Assembly: GCA_018268715.1 (NCBI GenBank) | Contig: JAFDVZ010000009.1 | Coordinates: forward strand, 115,155 to 179,154 | Reading direction: 5' to 3' | Source: Acidobacteriota bacterium | GTDB taxonomy: Bacteria; Acidobacteriota; Terriglobia; Bryobacterales; Bryobacteraceae | DNA length: 64,000 nt | Shown here: one piece after another, positions 1 through 9,418 of the stretch | Position numbering within the stretch: position 1 is the stretch's first letter | How the letters are laid out: the number at the start of each line of letters is the position of its first letter | Notes under the pieces: model-generated | Seen by the model: the letters and a program-made list of their open reading frames with translations, nothing else | Databases searched by the model: none | What the model was told of the DNA's origin: nothing | Program-made: the position numbers and the translations under genes

Positions 1-1
1 G

Positions 2-649
2 AAGACCATCACGGACTCCAACGTCCTGGCGGGCGGCGGCATTTCCGGCCAGACCTATTACAACCGCAGCCTGGAAAAGGCGATCGCCGACACCGACATT
101 CCGCAGATTCTGGCGATCGCCTACAGCTACGAGTTGCCGGTGGGTCCTGGAAAACTGCTGAACGTCCGTGGCCCGGCGGGACACGTCCTGGGCGGCTGGA
201 TCCTGACCGGCATCCAGCAGTACTCGGTGGGCGCTCCCATCGTGCTGACGGCGAATAACACACTGCCCCTCTTCACGCAGGTGCTGCGGCCGAACGTAGT
301 GGCCGGACAGGTGCGCCAGTTGGGTGGCGGATCGTTCGACCCGGCGGTGGACAAGTGGATCAACCCGGCGGCCTTCGCCGTCGCGCCGGCGCTGCAGTTC
401 GGCAACTCCGCCCGTTCCTACACCGACCTTCGCGCGCCGAACTTCTTGAATGAGAACTTCGGCCTGATGAAGCAGGTGAAGATCTGGGAGAAGGTGACCC
501 TGACGTTACGAGGCGAGTTCTTCAACGCCTTTAACCGCGTGGTGTTCAGCGCGCCGCAGGCCAACGTGAGCAACGCCGCTTTCGGCAAGATCTCGGCGCA
601 GTCGAACAATCCGCGGCAGGGCCAGGTGGCGGTCCGCCTGGAGTTTTAG
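2..649 (+). CDS. TonB-dependent receptor / Oar-like outer membrane protein, C-terminal part (5' truncated by window)
   Basis: The reading frame is open from base 2 of the window and ends with TAG at 647-649, so about 215 C-terminal residues of a longer protein are present. The visible part alternates short beta strands with loops, contains the phrase RAPNFLNENFGLMKQ followed by a strand rich in aromatic residues, and closes with VAVRLEF, a terminal Phe typical of outer-membrane barrels. This layout matches the C-terminus of the very large carboxypeptidase-regulatory-like TonB-dependent (Oar-type) proteins that are abundant in Acidobacteriota. The ligand cannot be judged from this fragment. 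The next gene starts 6 nt downstream, so the two may be co-transcribed. Confidence 0.8.
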   Translation, partial: KTITDSNVLAGGGISGQTYYNRSLEKAIADTDIPQILAIAYSYELPVGPGKLLNVRGPAGHVLGGWILTGIQQYSVGAPIVLTANNTLPLFTQVLRPNVVAGQVRQLGGGSFDPAVDKWINPAAFAVAPALQFGNSARSYTDLRAPNFLNENFGLMKQVKIWEKVTLTLRGEFFNAFNRVVFSAPQANVSNAAFGKISAQSNNPRQGQVAVRLEF

Positions 650-655
650 AGCGGG

Positions 656-1834
656 ATGGCCAAGCAGGCTCGAATCCGGGCGCACAAGCTTCGCGATGTG
701 CGCCTGACCGGCTGGAAGGATCAGATCGCCGGCCGCTGGAGTTACCGGCGGCTGGCGGCTGATCCGGACTGGCGCGACGGTTGGATCAGTTTCGACGCCG
801 TTACATGGAATCCCAACGACAGTCTGGTCTACTGTGGTCTCAATTCGATCGACGGCGACCTGCTGTACGCCTTCGATCCGAAATACGAACGCTTCGAATG
901 CCTGAATTCGAAGCAGTGGACCGACGCCTTCGACGTGAAGATCCATCGGACGCTGCTCATCGATCCCGCCGAGCGCTGTCTCTACTTCGCGACGTCCATG
1001 TTGCACGACGCCGACCAGCAGCGTGAGGCGCCGGGCGGCAAAGTGGTGCGCTACGATCCCATGCGCCGCGAGTATCGCGTGCTTGGCGCGCCGCTGCCGC
1101 ACCTTTACATCCAGTCGATCGCGGCCGATTGGACGCGTGGTTTGCTGTACGGCTTCACCTACCCGGCCGAATTCCTGTTCCTGTTGGACATCCGGACGGG
1201 AGCCGCCGAGACGCTCGCCTATGTCGGGAACGCCATCTCCTTCGCACAGCCGCATAATGCGGTCGTGGACAGCGAGGGTTGGCTATGGGGAACCTACGCC
1301 GAGACTCGCGCCTGGGACGAAACTACCGGGACGACGCCGGTCCGCCTGTTCAAGTTCCATCCGGATGGGCGGAGGTTCGAGTGGTTCGAACACGGCCTGG
1401 CGCGTCGGGACCGTCCGGCCGAGTTCGCCGAAACACGCCACAAGCAGGATCACGGCTTCTGCGATTCGATGCTGTACGACGGCCGGCGGTACATCTACGC
1501 CGGTTCGACAGCGGGCGTGTTGAGCCGCATCGACACTCGCACGGCGGCGGTGGAGAAAGTCGCCGAAGCGATGGAGACGGGGCGGTTCCCCGCCCTGGCT
1601 TTGCGCGACGGTCAATTATACGGCGGCGGAGGGATTCAGGGGCGCACGGAACTGGTCCGCATCGACCTCGCCAGTGGACGCCTGGATCACTTCGACCGTC
1701 TTGAAGATCCGGACATCGGCGACCGGCCGGCCCGCATCCATGAGATCGCCGTGGACGCGGAGCATCGCCTGTATCTGGGCGAGAACGACAACCACGAACG
1801 CTCCGGTTACCTTTGGAGCGCCTGGCTCGGCTGA
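656..1834 (+). CDS. Beta-propeller-like protein of unknown function
   Basis: A 392-residue protein without an obvious signal peptide. It shows repeated units of the SMP-30/NHL or Kelch type: each contains a hydrophobic strand ending in a Tyr/Phe, a G-x-L/I turn and a D-x-x-T/S-G segment (for example LLYGFTYPAEFLFLLDIRTG near residues 162-181 and RLYLGENDNHERSG near the C-terminus). That pattern suggests a six- or seven-bladed propeller, which could bind a small molecule or act as a lactonase-like hydrolase. It starts 6 nt after the TonB-type gene, so an operon is likely. I do not recognise a specific family, and the catalytic role is unknown. Confidence 0.7.
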   Translation: MAKQARIRAHKLRDVRLTGWKDQIAGRWSYRRLAADPDWRDGWISFDAVTWNPNDSLVYCGLNSIDGDLLYAFDPKYERFECLNSKQWTDAFDVKIHRTLLIDPAERCLYFATSMLHDADQQREAPGGKVVRYDPMRREYRVLGAPLPHLYIQSIAADWTRGLLYGFTYPAEFLFLLDIRTGAAETLAYVGNAISFAQPHNAVVDSEGWLWGTYAETRAWDETTGTTPVRLFKFHPDGRRFEWFEHGLARRDRPAEFAETRHKQDHGFCDSMLYDGRRYIYAGSTAGVLSRIDTRTAAVEKVAEAMETGRFPALALRDGQLYGGGGIQGRTELVRIDLASGRLDHFDRLEDPDIGDRPARIHEIAVDAEHRLYLGENDNHERSGYLWSAWLG

Positions 1835-1841
1835 CGGCGCT

Positions 1842-3365
1842 TCAGGCGGGCATGCGGATGGTGAATTCAGAGCCCTGCCCGGGTTCGCTCTTCACCGTGA
1901 TGTGCCCGCCCATCATCTGACACAGGCGCTGGCTGATGGCGAGCCCAAGACCGGTGCCGCCGAAACGCCTGGTGGCCGATGAGTCCACCTGGGAGAAGGA
2001 GTGAAACAACTTCCGCATGTCCTCCGGCGCGATGCCGATGCCGGTGTCTCGCACGCGCCACTCCACCCACTCGCGATCCTGTTCCGGACGACGTTCCACT
2101 TCGATCTCCACCGTGCCGTTCTCGGTGAACTTGCAGGCGTTGCTCAGCAGGTTCAGCAGGCTCTGGCGGAACTTCAACGCGTCCAGTTGCACAAGTCCCT
2201 GGTAACCGGAATGCACCACCAGCCGGTTGCCGTTGCGTTTGGCGAGCGGCTCGACCGTGGCCGTGACGTCGCGGATCAGACTGTCCACCGGCACCGGCTC
2301 GATGTGCAACTCCACGCGCCCGGCTTCGATCTTCGACAGGTCCAGAACGTCGTTGATCAGGCTCAACAGGTGTCGCCCCGCCTTTTCGATCTTCTTCAGG
2401 TCGTTCACCGCCGTTTCGTCAGCGCGATCCTCGGCGTCCTCCCGCAGCATCTCGCTATAGCCGATGACGGCGTTCAGCGGCGTTCGCAATTCGTGGCTCA
2501 TGTTCGCCAGGAAGGCGCTCTTGGCGCGGTTGGATTGCTCGGCGGCCTCCTTGGCGGCTTCGAGGTCACTTTGAATCCGGCGGCGCTCGGCGATCTCGTC
2601 CTGCAACGCGTGAGTGCGTTCTTCGACGCGTGATTCCAACTCATCCTGCGCTCGCTGAAGTTCCCGGTCACGGAACTGGATCTGGTCCATCATGCCGTTG
2701 AAGCGCTCAATCAGGTCCCCGATTTCGTCATTAGCCGTCTTGGCCGCGCGGACGCCGTAGTCGTTGCCCTCGGAGACCCGCGCCGCGACCGCCGTCAGTT
2801 CGAGAATCGGCCGCGAAATCAGACGCTGCAGATACCAGCCGAGCAGCATCGCGCAAGCAGCCGCCGCCACCAGCACTCCGACGCCCGTCACAATGCTCTT
2901 GGCCAGGCGGCGATAAGCCTCATCGAGGCTCATCCGCAGGAACACCCGCCCCATCTGCTCTTCGCCAATGGAAACCGGCGTGGTCACCAGCAGGTGCCGG
3001 CTCGTGAAGCGAACGTCGGCCCGTTCCGGCGCCAGCGGGCAGGGTTCGGCGGAATCCGGGCTGTTGTAGCCCGCAATCAGACGGTCACGCTTGCCGTAGA
3101 GGCATCCCATCTCGACCCGCGACTCGGCGCGCAGCGTGCTCAGCGTCTCGCCGGCCGCCCGAGCGTCGTCAAAGGCGATCGCCGCGTTGCTCGAATCGGC
3201 GAGCATCCGGGCCAGCGTCACCGCCTCCCGCCGGATGGTCGCCCGGTAGTCGGCCACCTCGTAGGCGATGAACGCGGTGCACGCGATGGCCAACACAATC
3301 GCGGAGATCGCCGTAAACAGCAGGATCAGCTTTGCCTTGATCGACCGGTTGTTGAACCACCGCAT
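1842..3365 (-). CDS. CHASE8-type sensor histidine kinase
   Basis: A 507-residue membrane histidine kinase. Residues about 10-37 form a first membrane segment, about 38-140 an extracytoplasmic sensor of CHASE8 type (the [21 protein letters not shown] stretch resembles the YfiN sensor), about 157-180 a second membrane segment, then a HAMP linker and a coiled coil. The HisKA dimerisation domain carries the phospho-acceptor His291 ([16 protein letters not shown]). The ATPase domain has the N box ([11 protein letters not shown]), DTGIGI and GGTGLGL. There is no receiver or GGDEF domain, unlike YfiN. It is the last gene of a five-gene operon, starting 1 nt after a YfiR-like gene, so the likely ligand partner is that periplasmic protein and the likely phosphate acceptors are the two receiver proteins encoded upstream. 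Confidence 0.92.
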   Translation of the reverse strand: MRWFNNRSIKAKLILLFTAISAIVLAIACTAFIAYEVADYRATIRREAVTLARMLADSSNAAIAFDDARAAGETLSTLRAESRVEMGCLYGKRDRLIAGYNSPDSAEPCPLAPERADVRFTSRHLLVTTPVSIGEEQMGRVFLRMSLDEAYRRLAKSIVTGVGVLVAAAACAMLLGWYLQRLISRPILELTAVAARVSEGNDYGVRAAKTANDEIGDLIERFNGMMDQIQFRDRELQRAQDELESRVEERTHALQDEIAERRRIQSDLEAAKEAAEQSNRAKSAFLANMSHELRTPLNAVIGYSEMLREDAEDRADETAVNDLKKIEKAGRHLLSLINDVLDLSKIEAGRVELHIEPVPVDSLIRDVTATVEPLAKRNGNRLVVHSGYQGLVQLDALKFRQSLLNLLSNACKFTENGTVEIEVERRPEQDREWVEWRVRDTGIGIAPEDMRKLFHSFSQVDSSATRRFGGTGLGLAISQRLCQMMGGHITVKSEPGQGSEFTIRMPA

Positions 3366-3366
3366 C

Positions 3367-3909
3367 TCAACTTCCTTCCTTGATCACGTTGGCCAGTTTC
3401 AGCAAACGCGAACTCACCGTAAGGCCATTACGCTGCGCGGCGGCCAGATTCACCTCCAATTGCACGCGGTCGCCCCGCAGCACGAGCCCCACCACGCTGC
3501 CCGCCTCGGCGAATCGATCCCCGTCCCCCACCGTCAGCACCGACGCGTGCGCAAGCGAGGAGCCCAACTCCTCGAGCCGCCGGCGCTCGCCTCGGGTGAT
3601 GAACAGGATATGGCAGGCCTCCGCGCGCGCGGTCCCGTTCAGCCGTTGCACCACCACCGGATGGCCGTTCACGGTCTTGCCGGCGACCTGCTGATCCAGG
3701 TCCCGCCCGAACGGGTCGCGCCCGAGCACGCCGATGACGAACGGCCCGGAGGCGTCGCCCAGCTTGGCGGCCGGCCATTGCACGAACTTGGTGAGGTTCA
3801 GCAGCATGGCCGCTTTGATCTCGTATTCGTCGGCGCCGCCGTGGTCTTCGGCCTGAAGCAACGTCAGGCAGAGCGACAGTACGAGCAGCGCTTCAAGGCG
3901 GCGGGTCAA
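3367..3909 (-). CDS. YfiR-like periplasmic protein (DUF4154)
   Basis: A 180-residue secreted protein with an N-terminal signal peptide ([17 protein letters not shown]). The mature part starts with the family signature Y-x-I-K-A-A-M/F-L-L-N-L/F-x-K-F-V-x-W-P ([18 protein letters not shown]) and contains [10 protein letters not shown] and the CHILFI strand, all characteristic of the YfiR/DUF4154 family. In Pseudomonas, YfiR is the periplasmic repressor of the CHASE8-GGDEF protein YfiN. Here the gene lies 10 nt after a TonB-dependent receptor and 1 nt before a CHASE8 kinase, so a role in controlling that kinase is a reasonable inference. The length is normal for the family. Confidence 0.9.
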   Translation of the reverse strand: MTRRLEALLVLSLCLTLLQAEDHGGADEYEIKAAMLLNLTKFVQWPAAKLGDASGPFVIGVLGRDPFGRDLDQQVAGKTVNGHPVVVQRLNGTARAEACHILFITRGERRRLEELGSSLAHASVLTVGDGDRFAEAGSVVGLVLRGDRVQLEVNLAAAQRNGLTVSSRLLKLANVIKEGS

Positions 3910-3919
3910 GGGCGTGTCC

Positions 3920-5917
3920 TCAGAACCTCCACAACGCCTGGATGTATGCGGACCGCCTCACCGCTGAGGTCGCCGAATACTCCTCCATCGAAAACTCCAT
4001 GTGACGGTCAGAGCCCAGGTTCTGGACGCCGGCGCTGAATTCGGCGTACTCGCCCACTTTCCAGGCCAGCCGCAGATCCGTCCGCTCATAGGCCCCGATG
4101 TCGCGATCCGGCAGGCGCGAGGCGTAGTAGAGCGATGCGTCGAAGCTGATGTTCCGCGTCAAGTCAAAGAAGTTGTGGACACTGAAGGTGCTTTTGGGGG
4201 TCAGCCACGCCCAGCTCTGATAGGACAGGCCATCGGCGGAGTCCGGGCCCTGCAGGTGCGCTTCGATCCAGGCGTAGCCGCCTTGAATCCGCCAGCGCCT
4301 TGCGAGGTTCCAGGACAGCGCCGTCTCCACGCCCAGAGTGTGGCCCCACCCCGTGTTGACGAAAGTGATCGGGATCACGTACTCCGCCTTCGGAGCGGTC
4401 CGCACATACGGCGTCCCTTGCACCGTCTCCTCGAGCTTCGAGTAGCGGTTCACGAACGTCGCGACATCGAGCGAGACACGGCGCCCGATCTGCGACCGGA
4501 ACCCGGCTTCGTACGCCGCCACGGATTCGGACTCGAAGTCCTTGTTCCCCGTGGTCAACACCGTAATGGGGACATAGACCGACTGCGGCAGGGAGAAAGC
4601 GAGCGAGAGGTCAACGTCGCGGCGGGACGGAGTGCGCACCGCCCGCGAAGCCGAAGCCCAGAAGGAATGACGCCGCCCGGGGGTCCACATGATGCGGACG
4701 CCGGGTTGGACCTCTACTCCCGTGTAACTGTTGTGGAGCACCTTGGTGCCTAGCGTGAGCACCAAGCGGTCCGGCGCGAGAGAAATGTCGTCCTGCAAGA
4801 AGGCGCTAAACAGGTGGTCGGTGCGGGAACTCGGATCAAATGGGGGCGGCGAGCCGCTCAGCCGGTCGTGCATCCAGCGGTAACCCGCACCCCAGATCAC
4901 ATCGTGCCGGTCCTTCCAGTTGAAATGCTGTTGGAAGTCGAAATCGAGCGTGCGCATGACGCCCGACGCCACCCACTCGCTGCGCCGTTCGTCGTTGTAA
5001 TAGGTCTGGATCGCGATGTCGGACGCCTTCAGCGTCCGCTCCCACCGCCCCATGGCGAAGCCGCCCGAAAATCGCGCGGTATCGTTGATCATGGTCGCCA
5101 GCGGCGTCTGAAAGGTCTCGTTCACAGACTGCGACGATCGGCCGCGATAGCCGTCTCCACTGAAGCTGAACAGGTCCCTCGGTCCGGACTGCCAGTCGAG
5201 CCGGCCGCCGGCCCGCAGCGCACGGCCCCCGTCGTTCGCCGACGAGCCGTCGGCGGCGAGAAGCGACCAGCGGTCGAAGTACTTGACGTAGCCGCGGTAG
5301 TTCAGTCGCTCCCCGTCCCCCGCACCATACCGCAACGCGCCGGCGCCCCGTTCGTCACCGCCCGCGCGCGCCGTCATGAGTCCGCCGCGCGTCGCCTTGG
5401 CTTTCTTCGTGATGATGTTGATGACGCCGTTCACCGCGTTTGCGCCCCACATGGTGGCGCCCGGGCCGCGAATCACCTCGATACGCTCCACGTCCTCGAT
5501 CATCACGTCGTTCTGGTCCCAATAGACGCCCGAGTACTCGTTGTTGTACACGCTCCGACCATCGATGAGCACCAGCATCTTGTTGTTGAAACGGCCGTTG
5601 AACCCGCGCGAGCCCACCACCCACTTGTTGGCGTCCAGCCGCGCCACGGTCAAGCCGGGAACACGGCGCAGCAACTCGGGGATGCTGGTCAATCCGCTAC
5701 GGCGGATCTCCTCCTCGGTGATGATGTAGGCAGCCGCCGCCACGCGCGACAACTGCTGTTCCCGTCTCGAGACGGAGCTCACCGTCAGATTCGTCAACTC
5801 CTCCAGGCTCAGCCCGGAAAGACTGCCGTCCGGGTTGTTGGCCGGATCTTCGCCGCACACGCCGCTGGCGGCGGCGAGCAACAGGGCCGCCACTCCGTTC
5901 AGTCGCGTCATGAACAT
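3920..5917 (-). CDS. TonB-dependent receptor
   Basis: A 665-residue outer-membrane receptor with a signal peptide (LNGVAALLLAAASGVCG). The plug domain covers about residues 45-180 and shows the usual blocks: EEIRRSGLTSIPELLRRVPG, GSRGFNGRFNNKMLVLIDGR, VERIEVIRGPGATMWGANAV and NGVINIITKKA. The rest is a beta barrel ending in ALWRF with the terminal aromatic residue. It overlaps the upstream GGDEF-EAL gene by 10 nt and precedes the YfiR-like gene by 10 nt, so it is co-transcribed with a sensory kinase. It may import the ligand that is sensed, or transmit a surface signal. The substrate is not evident from sequence. Confidence 0.92.
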   Translation of the reverse strand: MFMTRLNGVAALLLAAASGVCGEDPANNPDGSLSGLSLEELTNLTVSSVSRREQQLSRVAAAAYIITEEEIRRSGLTSIPELLRRVPGLTVARLDANKWVVGSRGFNGRFNNKMLVLIDGRSVYNNEYSGVYWDQNDVMIEDVERIEVIRGPGATMWGANAVNGVINIITKKAKATRGGLMTARAGGDERGAGALRYGAGDGERLNYRGYVKYFDRWSLLAADGSSANDGGRALRAGGRLDWQSGPRDLFSFSGDGYRGRSSQSVNETFQTPLATMINDTARFSGGFAMGRWERTLKASDIAIQTYYNDERRSEWVASGVMRTLDFDFQQHFNWKDRHDVIWGAGYRWMHDRLSGSPPPFDPSSRTDHLFSAFLQDDISLAPDRLVLTLGTKVLHNSYTGVEVQPGVRIMWTPGRRHSFWASASRAVRTPSRRDVDLSLAFSLPQSVYVPITVLTTGNKDFESESVAAYEAGFRSQIGRRVSLDVATFVNRYSKLEETVQGTPYVRTAPKAEYVIPITFVNTGWGHTLGVETALSWNLARRWRIQGGYAWIEAHLQGPDSADGLSYQSWAWLTPKSTFSVHNFFDLTRNISFDASLYYASRLPDRDIGAYERTDLRLAWKVGEYAEFSAGVQNLGSDRHMEFSMEEYSATSAVRRSAYIQALWRF

Positions 5918-7992
5918 ATCTCCCGCGCCGTCTCACCGCCTTGCGAGCGGATCAACTCCTCCGCCGCACCGGCGTTGACCGGCTTCGAATAATAGAATCC
6001 CTGCCCGAACTCGCAACCGGCCTCCCTCAGATATTCAATCTGCTCGACGTTCTCCACACCCTCGGCAATCGCCTCCAGGCGGAGGTTCTGCGCCATGCGC
6101 ACAATCGTCTTGACCAGCTCATGCGAGTCCCGATCGCCGGAGCACAGGTTGAACGTGAAGGAACGGTCGATTTTGAGCGAATCGAAAGGAAGCTGGTGAA
6201 GGTAACGCAGGCAGGAGTAGCCGGTTCCGAAATCGTCGATCTTCAGCCCGACGCCCAGCGCCTTCAGCGCGTTCAACAACTCGCGCGCCTCGGCCATATC
6301 GGCCAGCAGCAGCGTCTCGGTCACCTCCAATTGCAGCGACGAAGCCGCCAGCCCCGTCTCCTTCAGCACCTGGGACACCTGGTCCACCAGGTCGCCGTCG
6401 CGGCACTGGCGCGGAGACACGTTGACGCTGATGTCGAAGTCGCGCGCTTCCGGATACTGATCCTGCCATTGCTTCATCTGCCGGCAGGATTCACGCAACA
6501 CCCACAGCCCGAGTTCGTTGATGAAGCCGGTCTCCTCGGCGATCGGAATGAACTCATCGGGCGAGATCAGTCCGCGCACCGGGTGGCGCCAGCGGACCAG
6601 CGCCTCGAAACCGCAGATCCTGGCCGTTCGCAGGTAGACGCGCGGCTGGTAAAACACCGTGAATTCTCCCTTGGCGATGGCCTGCGTCATCTCGCTTTCG
6701 ATCTCGAGCCGAATCTTCGCCCGATCCCGCATGGAGGCGTCAAACAGGCACGCCCGGCCCTTGCCGGCGGCCTTGGCGGCGTACATCGCCGTGTCGGCGT
6801 CTCGAATCACCTCATCCGGACTCTTGTGGCCCGGCCCGATCAGCGCGACGCCCACGCTCGCCGTACAGTAGACAGTCCGCCCATCCAGGCGGTACATCGG
6901 CCGCAACGCGGCGTTAACCGCCTCGGCGGCCGCCATAGGGGTCTTCTCATCTTCGACGCCCACCAGCAGGATGGCGAACTCGTCGCCGCCCAGCCGCACC
7001 ACCGCTGACGCCTGAAATGGATGCATCGCCTCGCTCAACCGCATGGCCGCCTGCCGCAGCAGCCCGTCCCCGGCGACATGCCCCAGGCTGTCGTTGACCA
7101 GTTTGAAGCGATCCAGGTCGACAAACAGCAGCGCCGCCGGCTGACCGGATCGGGCGAAACGCCCCATGGCCGTATCCAGGCGGTCGACCAGCAGCGTCCG
7201 ATTGCCCAGCCCGGTGAGCTGGTCCGTCGTCACCTTCGCCGTCACATCCGACTGCGAGCCCGCCATCCGGATCGCGCGGCCCTCGGCGTCGCGAACGGCC
7301 AACCCGCGCGTCAGCATCCAACGGCAGGACCCATCCTGATGCCGCATCCGGTAGGCGTGCTCGAACACCTCGCTGTGATTGTCCAAATGCCCCCGGAGAC
7401 ATTGGTCGAGTTCCGGCCGATCGTCGGAATACACTCTCCCGAACCACTCCTCCGGCGTTTCTCCGACCGCGCCATTCTCGAGACCCAGCATTTCCTTCCA
7501 GCGTGGCGAGTAGTACACCACGCCCGACAGGAGGTCCCAATCCCACAACCCGTCGTTGGCGCTGCGCGCCGCCAGGGCGTAGCGTTCCTCGCTGGCCCGC
7601 CGCTCGGATTCGGCCCGCTTCCGCGCCACCTGCGACCGGATGCGCGCCAGCGCCACCGGAAAGTCGATCGGCTTGGTGACATAGTCGTTGGCGCCCAGAT
7701 CGATCGCCTCGGCGATCTTCCGGCTCTCGGTCACCGCCGTCACCATGATCACCGGCAATTGCTCCGGATCGTGCACCGCCCGCAGCAGTCGCAGCACCTC
7801 GGAACCGCTCATGCCGGGCATCATCGAATCGAGCAGCACCGCGTCGTATTCGCAATTGCGCAACAGGTCGAGCGCCCGCGCGCCATCCTCCACCGTGTCG
7901 ACCCGAAAGCCGGATCGCTCGAGCCGCCGCGCCAGCATGTCGCGATTGGCTTCTTCGTCGTCTACCACCAGGAGCCTAGGACTTGGATTCAT
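5908..7992 (-). CDS. Response regulator with REC-PAS-GGDEF-EAL domains
   Basis: A 694-residue cytoplasmic c-di-GMP enzyme. The receiver domain covers residues 5-120 with phospho-acceptor Asp55 (LLDSMMPG) and the TKP motif near residue 106. A PAS domain of the PAS_3 kind spans about 135-255, followed by GGDEF (GGDEF at 335-339, RLGGDEFAIL intact) and EAL (EAL at 463-465, DDFGTGYS and EGVE present). Both active sites look intact, so the protein could make and degrade c-di-GMP. No RxxD inhibitory site is visible before GGDEF. It overlaps the upstream receiver gene by 17 nt and the TonB receptor gene by 10 nt. The histidine kinase of the same operon is the obvious phosphodonor. Confidence 0.94.
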   Translation of the reverse strand: MNPSPRLLVVDDEEANRDMLARRLERSGFRVDTVEDGARALDLLRNCEYDAVLLDSMMPGMSGSEVLRLLRAVHDPEQLPVIMVTAVTESRKIAEAIDLGANDYVTKPIDFPVALARIRSQVARKRAESERRASEERYALAARSANDGLWDWDLLSGVVYYSPRWKEMLGLENGAVGETPEEWFGRVYSDDRPELDQCLRGHLDNHSEVFEHAYRMRHQDGSCRWMLTRGLAVRDAEGRAIRMAGSQSDVTAKVTTDQLTGLGNRTLLVDRLDTAMGRFARSGQPAALLFVDLDRFKLVNDSLGHVAGDGLLRQAAMRLSEAMHPFQASAVVRLGGDEFAILLVGVEDEKTPMAAAEAVNAALRPMYRLDGRTVYCTASVGVALIGPGHKSPDEVIRDADTAMYAAKAAGKGRACLFDASMRDRAKIRLEIESEMTQAIAKGEFTVFYQPRVYLRTARICGFEALVRWRHPVRGLISPDEFIPIAEETGFINELGLWVLRESCRQMKQWQDQYPEARDFDISVNVSPRQCRDGDLVDQVSQVLKETGLAASSLQLEVTETLLLADMAEARELLNALKALGVGLKIDDFGTGYSCLRYLHQLPFDSLKIDRSFTFNLCSGDRDSHELVKTIVRMAQNLRLEAIAEGVENVEQIEYLREAGCEFGQGFYYSKPVNAGAAEELIRSQGGETAREICS

Positions 7993-8392
7993 TGGAATGG
8001 ACCAGGGTAATCATCTTCGCGATCAAAGCATCCAACTCGACGGGCTTGGTTTCGAACTCGTCGCAACCGGCCGCGAGAGCCTCTTCCCGATCGCCAAACA
8101 TGGCGTGGGCAGTGAGTGCGATGACGGGGATCGTGCGGGTGTCAGGGCGGGACTTCAAACGGCGCGTGGCCTCCCAGCCGTTCAGCACGGGCAGGCTCAT
8201 GTCCATCAGGATGATATCGGGCTGCTCGGCGACCGCGATGTCGACTCCGCGTTCACCGTCGGCGGCGATCAGGATCGCCCAGCCGCGCCGGGCGAGCCTC
8301 CGAGCCAACATGTCCCGGTTCTCATCGTTATCTTCCACCAGGAGAACCCGACCCTTCGGGTGCTCCTCGCCGGACAAAGGCATGATCTCCAC
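7976..8392 (-). CDS. Single-domain CheY-like response regulator
   Basis: A 138-residue protein that is one receiver domain with short tails. The acidic pocket is EDND near residues 20-23, the acceptor Asp lies in ILMDMSLPV (near residue 62), and the switch Thr and Lys lie in IALTAHAM and ETKPVE. There is no output domain, so it may work as a phosphate sink or shuttle or as a protein-binding regulator. It is the first gene of the five-gene signalling operon and overlaps the REC-PAS-GGDEF-EAL gene by 17 nt. The 111 nt upstream, towards the sugar transporter genes, should hold the operon promoter. Confidence 0.92.
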   Translation of the reverse strand: MEIMPLSGEEHPKGRVLLVEDNDENRDMLARRLARRGWAILIAADGERGVDIAVAEQPDIILMDMSLPVLNGWEATRRLKSRPDTRTIPVIALTAHAMFGDREEALAAGCDEFETKPVELDALIAKMITLVHSNESKS

Positions 8393-8503
8393 ATCGGCGG
8401 TGGAAGGAGAAGTTTGAATTGTGCGGCGGGAAGCGAAGCACAGCCCCTCGACACGCCTTAATTTCGCGGTGAGGGTCGCCCGAAGCCTCCTCGGGCGAAG
8501 CGC

Positions 8504-9418
8504 CTATTTGAGGTACTGGGCCACGTTGTCCCGCGTGACCAGTTGGAAGGGAATGTAGACCTGCTTATCGACCGGCTGTTTCCGGATCAGCTTCACCGCC
8601 GTCTCCACGGCCGCGCCCGCCTGGCCCTTGGCGTCCTGAAACACGGTGGCGTCCAACCGGCCCGCCTTCACCGCCTCGAGCGCGTCGGCGATCGAATCGA
8701 CGCCCACCACGATGACCTTGTCCTTCATTTTGGCCTGCTCCAGCGCCATCAGCGCGCCCATGGCCATTTCGTCGTTCTGCGCAAACACCGCCTGGATCTT
8801 CGGACCGAAGGACTGAATCCAGTTCTCCATCAGCGACATCGCCTTGGCCCGATCCCATTCGGCCGTCTGGTCGGCCAGCATCTTCACCCCAGGGTTCTTC
8901 CGTAACACCTCGCGCGCTCCCTGGTCGCGCTTCAACTGCGCCGCCTGTCCCATGAACCCATGCATCATGACGATGTCGCCCCGGCCGCCCAGCCTCTTGA
9001 CGATATACTCCATCGCGATGCGCGCCGACTCCTCGTCCCGAGACCCCACAAAGGCCGACGGCGCCGAGCGCGTCTCCGAATTCACGTTGACGATCGGAAT
9101 CCCCGCCGCCACCGCCCGATCCACGGCCGGCGAACTCGCCTCCACCTCCGACGGGTTCAATATGATGGCGTCCACCTTCTGCGCCACGAAGCTCTCCACC
9201 TGCTGGACCTGCTTTTCCGCGTTGCGTTGCGCGTCGTTGACGATCAGCGTCACGCCCAGCTCCCTGGCCTTGGCCTCCATGCCCTTGTTCAGCATGGCGA
9301 TGAACTCATTGGACAAATTCATCATCGACACGCCGATCACCGGCTGTTTCGGCCCCTGCCCGGTCCGCCCGCACCCGGCAAGCAACACCAGCAAGACCGC
9401 AGTTACTAAACGCCTCAT
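8504..9418 (-). CDS. Sugar ABC transporter substrate-binding lipoprotein (RbsB family)
   Basis: A 304-residue lipoprotein with a signal peptide ending in a lipobox (VLLAGC, Cys16). The mature protein is a type I periplasmic binding protein: PVIGVSMMNLSNEFIAMLNKG, the VDAIILNPSE strand, AGIPIVNVNSE, and AVFAQNDEMAMGALMALEQA are the usual blocks of the ribose/galactose/inositol-binding group. It is the last gene of an operon whose other members encode the permease (4-nt overlap) and the ATPase. The sugar cannot be assigned from these motifs. Confidence 0.93.
   Translation of the reverse strand: MRRLVTAVLLVLLAGCGRTGQGPKQPVIGVSMMNLSNEFIAMLNKGMEAKARELGVTLIVNDAQRNAEKQVQQVESFVAQKVDAIILNPSEVEASSPAVDRAVAAGIPIVNVNSETRSAPSAFVGSRDEESARIAMEYIVKRLGGRGDIVMMHGFMGQAAQLKRDQGAREVLRKNPGVKMLADQTAEWDRAKAMSLMENWIQSFGPKIQAVFAQNDEMAMGALMALEQAKMKDKVIVVGVDSIADALEAVKAGRLDATVFQDAKGQAGAAVETAVKLIRKQPVDKQVYIPFQLVTRDNVAQYLK

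Noticed and set aside
4814..5992. A 392-codon open frame on the + strand
   Set aside because: It is antisense to the TonB receptor, rich in Arg/His/Val as expected for a shadow frame in GC-rich DNA.
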